Below, piece by piece: positions 62,807 through 64,000 of a DNA stretch of 64,000 bases. The stretch spans positions 868,001 to 932,000 of the forward strand of contig NZ_SWMU01000001.1 in assembly GCF_006120725.1 (NCBI RefSeq), in the 5' to 3' direction. The notes beneath the pieces are model-generated. The model had not been told where the DNA came from. It was given only the letters and a program-made list of their open reading frames with translations, and did not search any database. This DNA is from Mesohalobacter halotolerans (GTDB lineage: Bacteria; Bacteroidota; Bacteroidia; Flavobacteriales; Flavobacteriaceae). The position numbers and the translations under genes are program-made. Each line of letters starts with the position of its first letter. Positions within the stretch are counted from its first letter, which is position 1.

Positions 62807-64000
62807 TTATTCTGCGTTATCTAAAAAGTCTTTAAGTTTGTCTACAAACTTCTCCATAAATGATTTTCTGGGTTTATGGATGGTTTCTTTTTGTTGTGCT
62901 GTATTCTCTTGAGGTTGTTCTTCATTTTCATCGGTTTCTACTTGCTCTTCAATATCTTTTTCGTGTTGCTCCTGTTTATTAAGGCTGTTCATAACTAGCC
63001 CAACGGCTGTAGCATAAATCGGGCTTGCGGTTTCTTTATCCGTATCGCCTGCGAGATGCTCATTTGGAAAACCGACTCTTGTGTCCATGCCGGTAATATA
63101 TTCAACGAGTTGTTTAAGATGTTTAAGTTGAGCCCCACCACCAGTTAAGACAATACCAGCAATCAATTTTTTTCGCTTTTCTTCATGGCCGTAATTTTTA
63201 ATTTCTAAAAAGACCTGTTCGATGATTTCTACAGCTCTATAATGGATGATTTTAGCTAAGTTTTTAAGCGAAATTTCCTTAGGTTCACGACCGCGTAATC
63301 CAGGTATAGATACAATTTCATTTTCTTTGTTCTCTCCAGGCCAAGCAGAACCAAATTTAATTTTAAGCAATTCTGCTTGTTTTTCTATAATAGAACATCC
63401 GTCTTTGATATCTTCAGTAATAATGTTGCCACCAAAAGGAATCACTGCGGTATGGCGAATAATACCATCTTTAAAAATTGCCAAATCTGTTGTACCACCA
63501 CCGATATCGATTAAGGCAACACCAGCTTCTTTTTCTTCCTGGCTGAGTACTGCATTGGCAGAAGCTAAAGGTTCTAAAGTGACACCATTCAATTCTAGCC
63601 CGGCACTTTTGATACAGCGTCCAATATTTCTAATCGACGAAATTTGACCGACAACCACGTGAAAGTTGGCTTCTAGTCGACCACCGTACATACCTATGGG
63701 TTCTTTGATCTCTGCTTGACCGTCAACTTTATATTCTTGAGGCAGTACATGTATTATTTCTTCTCCGGGTAACATGACAAGTTTATGGACTTGATCACAT
63801 AAGGCATTGATATCATCTTCACTGATAACTTCGTCAGCATTTTGTCTTGTAATATAATCACTGTGTTGTAAACTTCTGATGTGTTGACCAGCAATACCAA
63901 CAGTAACTGCAGATACCTCCTTTGTTGCGTTTTCTTCAGCTTCTTTTATAGCCAGTTGAATAGATTGAATGGTTTGCGTAATGTTATTGACTACACCGCG
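62807..64000 (-). CDS. ftsA: Cell division protein FtsA (5' end outside window)
   Basis: Membrane-tethered actin-like protein that anchors FtsZ. 397 residues are visible, open to the window end, with the N-terminus missing. My translation of the edge continues with RGVVNNITQTIQSIQLAIKEAEENA then AVTVGIAGQHI, which is the typical FtsA 1C region. Further on DIGGGTTDLAIFKDG and GIVLTGGGAQLKHLKQLVEY are the ATP-binding motifs. A long charged linker (VETDENEEQPQEN) and a C-terminal amphipathic tail close the protein. In the usual ftsA-ftsZ order of the dcw cluster. Confidence 0.95.
   Translation of the reverse strand, partial: RGVVNNITQTIQSIQLAIKEAEENATKEVSAVTVGIAGQHIRSLQHSDYITRQNADEVISEDDINALCDQVHKLVMLPGEEIIHVLPQEYKVDGQAEIKEPIGMYGGRLEANFHVVVGQISSIRNIGRCIKSAGLELNGVTLEPLASANAVLSQEEKEAGVALIDIGGGTTDLAIFKDGIIRHTAVIPFGGNIITEDIKDGCSIIEKQAELLKIKFGSAWPGENKENEIVSIPGLRGREPKEISLKNLAKIIHYRAVEIIEQVFLEIKNYGHEEKRKKLIAGIVLTGGGAQLKHLKQLVEYITGMDTRVGFPNEHLAGDTDKETASPIYATAVGLVMNSLNKQEQHEKDIEEQVETDENEEQPQENTAQQKETIHKPRKSFMEKFVDKLKDFLDNAE

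Overview
The window reads as chromosomal DNA of a low-GC member of the Bacteroidota, almost certainly a marine-type Flavobacteriaceae. The evidence is many promoters of the Bacteroidota form (TAnnTTTG at -7, sometimes with TTG/TTTG near -33), SusC/SusD-type outer-membrane proteins, a type IX secretion sorting domain (49427-50548), several TonB-dependent receptors, lipoproteins with short signal peptides, and few Shine-Dalgarno sequences. No prophage, CRISPR array or intact insertion sequence was seen. The genus cannot be fixed from this sequence alone.

Layout. 1-5336: polyphosphate kinase 2 (cut by the window edge), a YfcE-type phosphoesterase and alaS on the minus strand, diverging from an M23 peptidase and a MerR regulator. 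5419-5769: initiator tRNA followed by two broken copies of its 3' half, each interrupted by short palindromic DNA. 5799-11910: transaldolase, SDR, SRP RNA, glutamine cyclotransferase, a large lipoprotein, a DUF2059 protein and glyA. 12022-18096: fumarylacetoacetase, an acyl carrier protein and a phosphopantetheinyl transferase with no normal start codon, a frameshifted PspC remnant, then a three-gene biotin-dependent acyl-CoA carboxylase operon. 18300-25246: DUF302 lipoprotein, parE, and a thiolase/paaZ pair for the lower phenylacetate pathway. 25317-25888: rpsT with two tRNA-Glu genes and a broken third. 25927-31919: proS and outer-membrane or surface proteins. 32040-38287: a SusC/SusD locus with two lipoproteins and no enzymes.

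38348-49332: housekeeping genes (rlmB, rhomboid, rarA, a YjjG-type nucleotidase, a deacetylase-like protein, radC, an ABC exporter, an ECF sigma unit, an RsmB-type methyltransferase). 49427-53323: secreted endonuclease I, and an OprC/NosA-like probable copper receptor with a Cys-rich small protein. 53568-59806: DUF4856 lipoprotein, imelysin, HTTM protein and TonB receptor, a probable iron acquisition locus. 59831-64000: Nudix, hemerythrin-like, ftsZ and ftsA (cut by the window edge).

The most unusual signal is a set of short palindromic elements. One is inserted in frame in a conserved part of alaS and adds seven residues. Others interrupt partial tRNA-fMet and tRNA-Glu copies. Together they resemble the concept of Rickettsia palindromic elements, which insert into both coding and RNA genes. 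This link is an inference from a few copies in one window and needs a genome-wide search.
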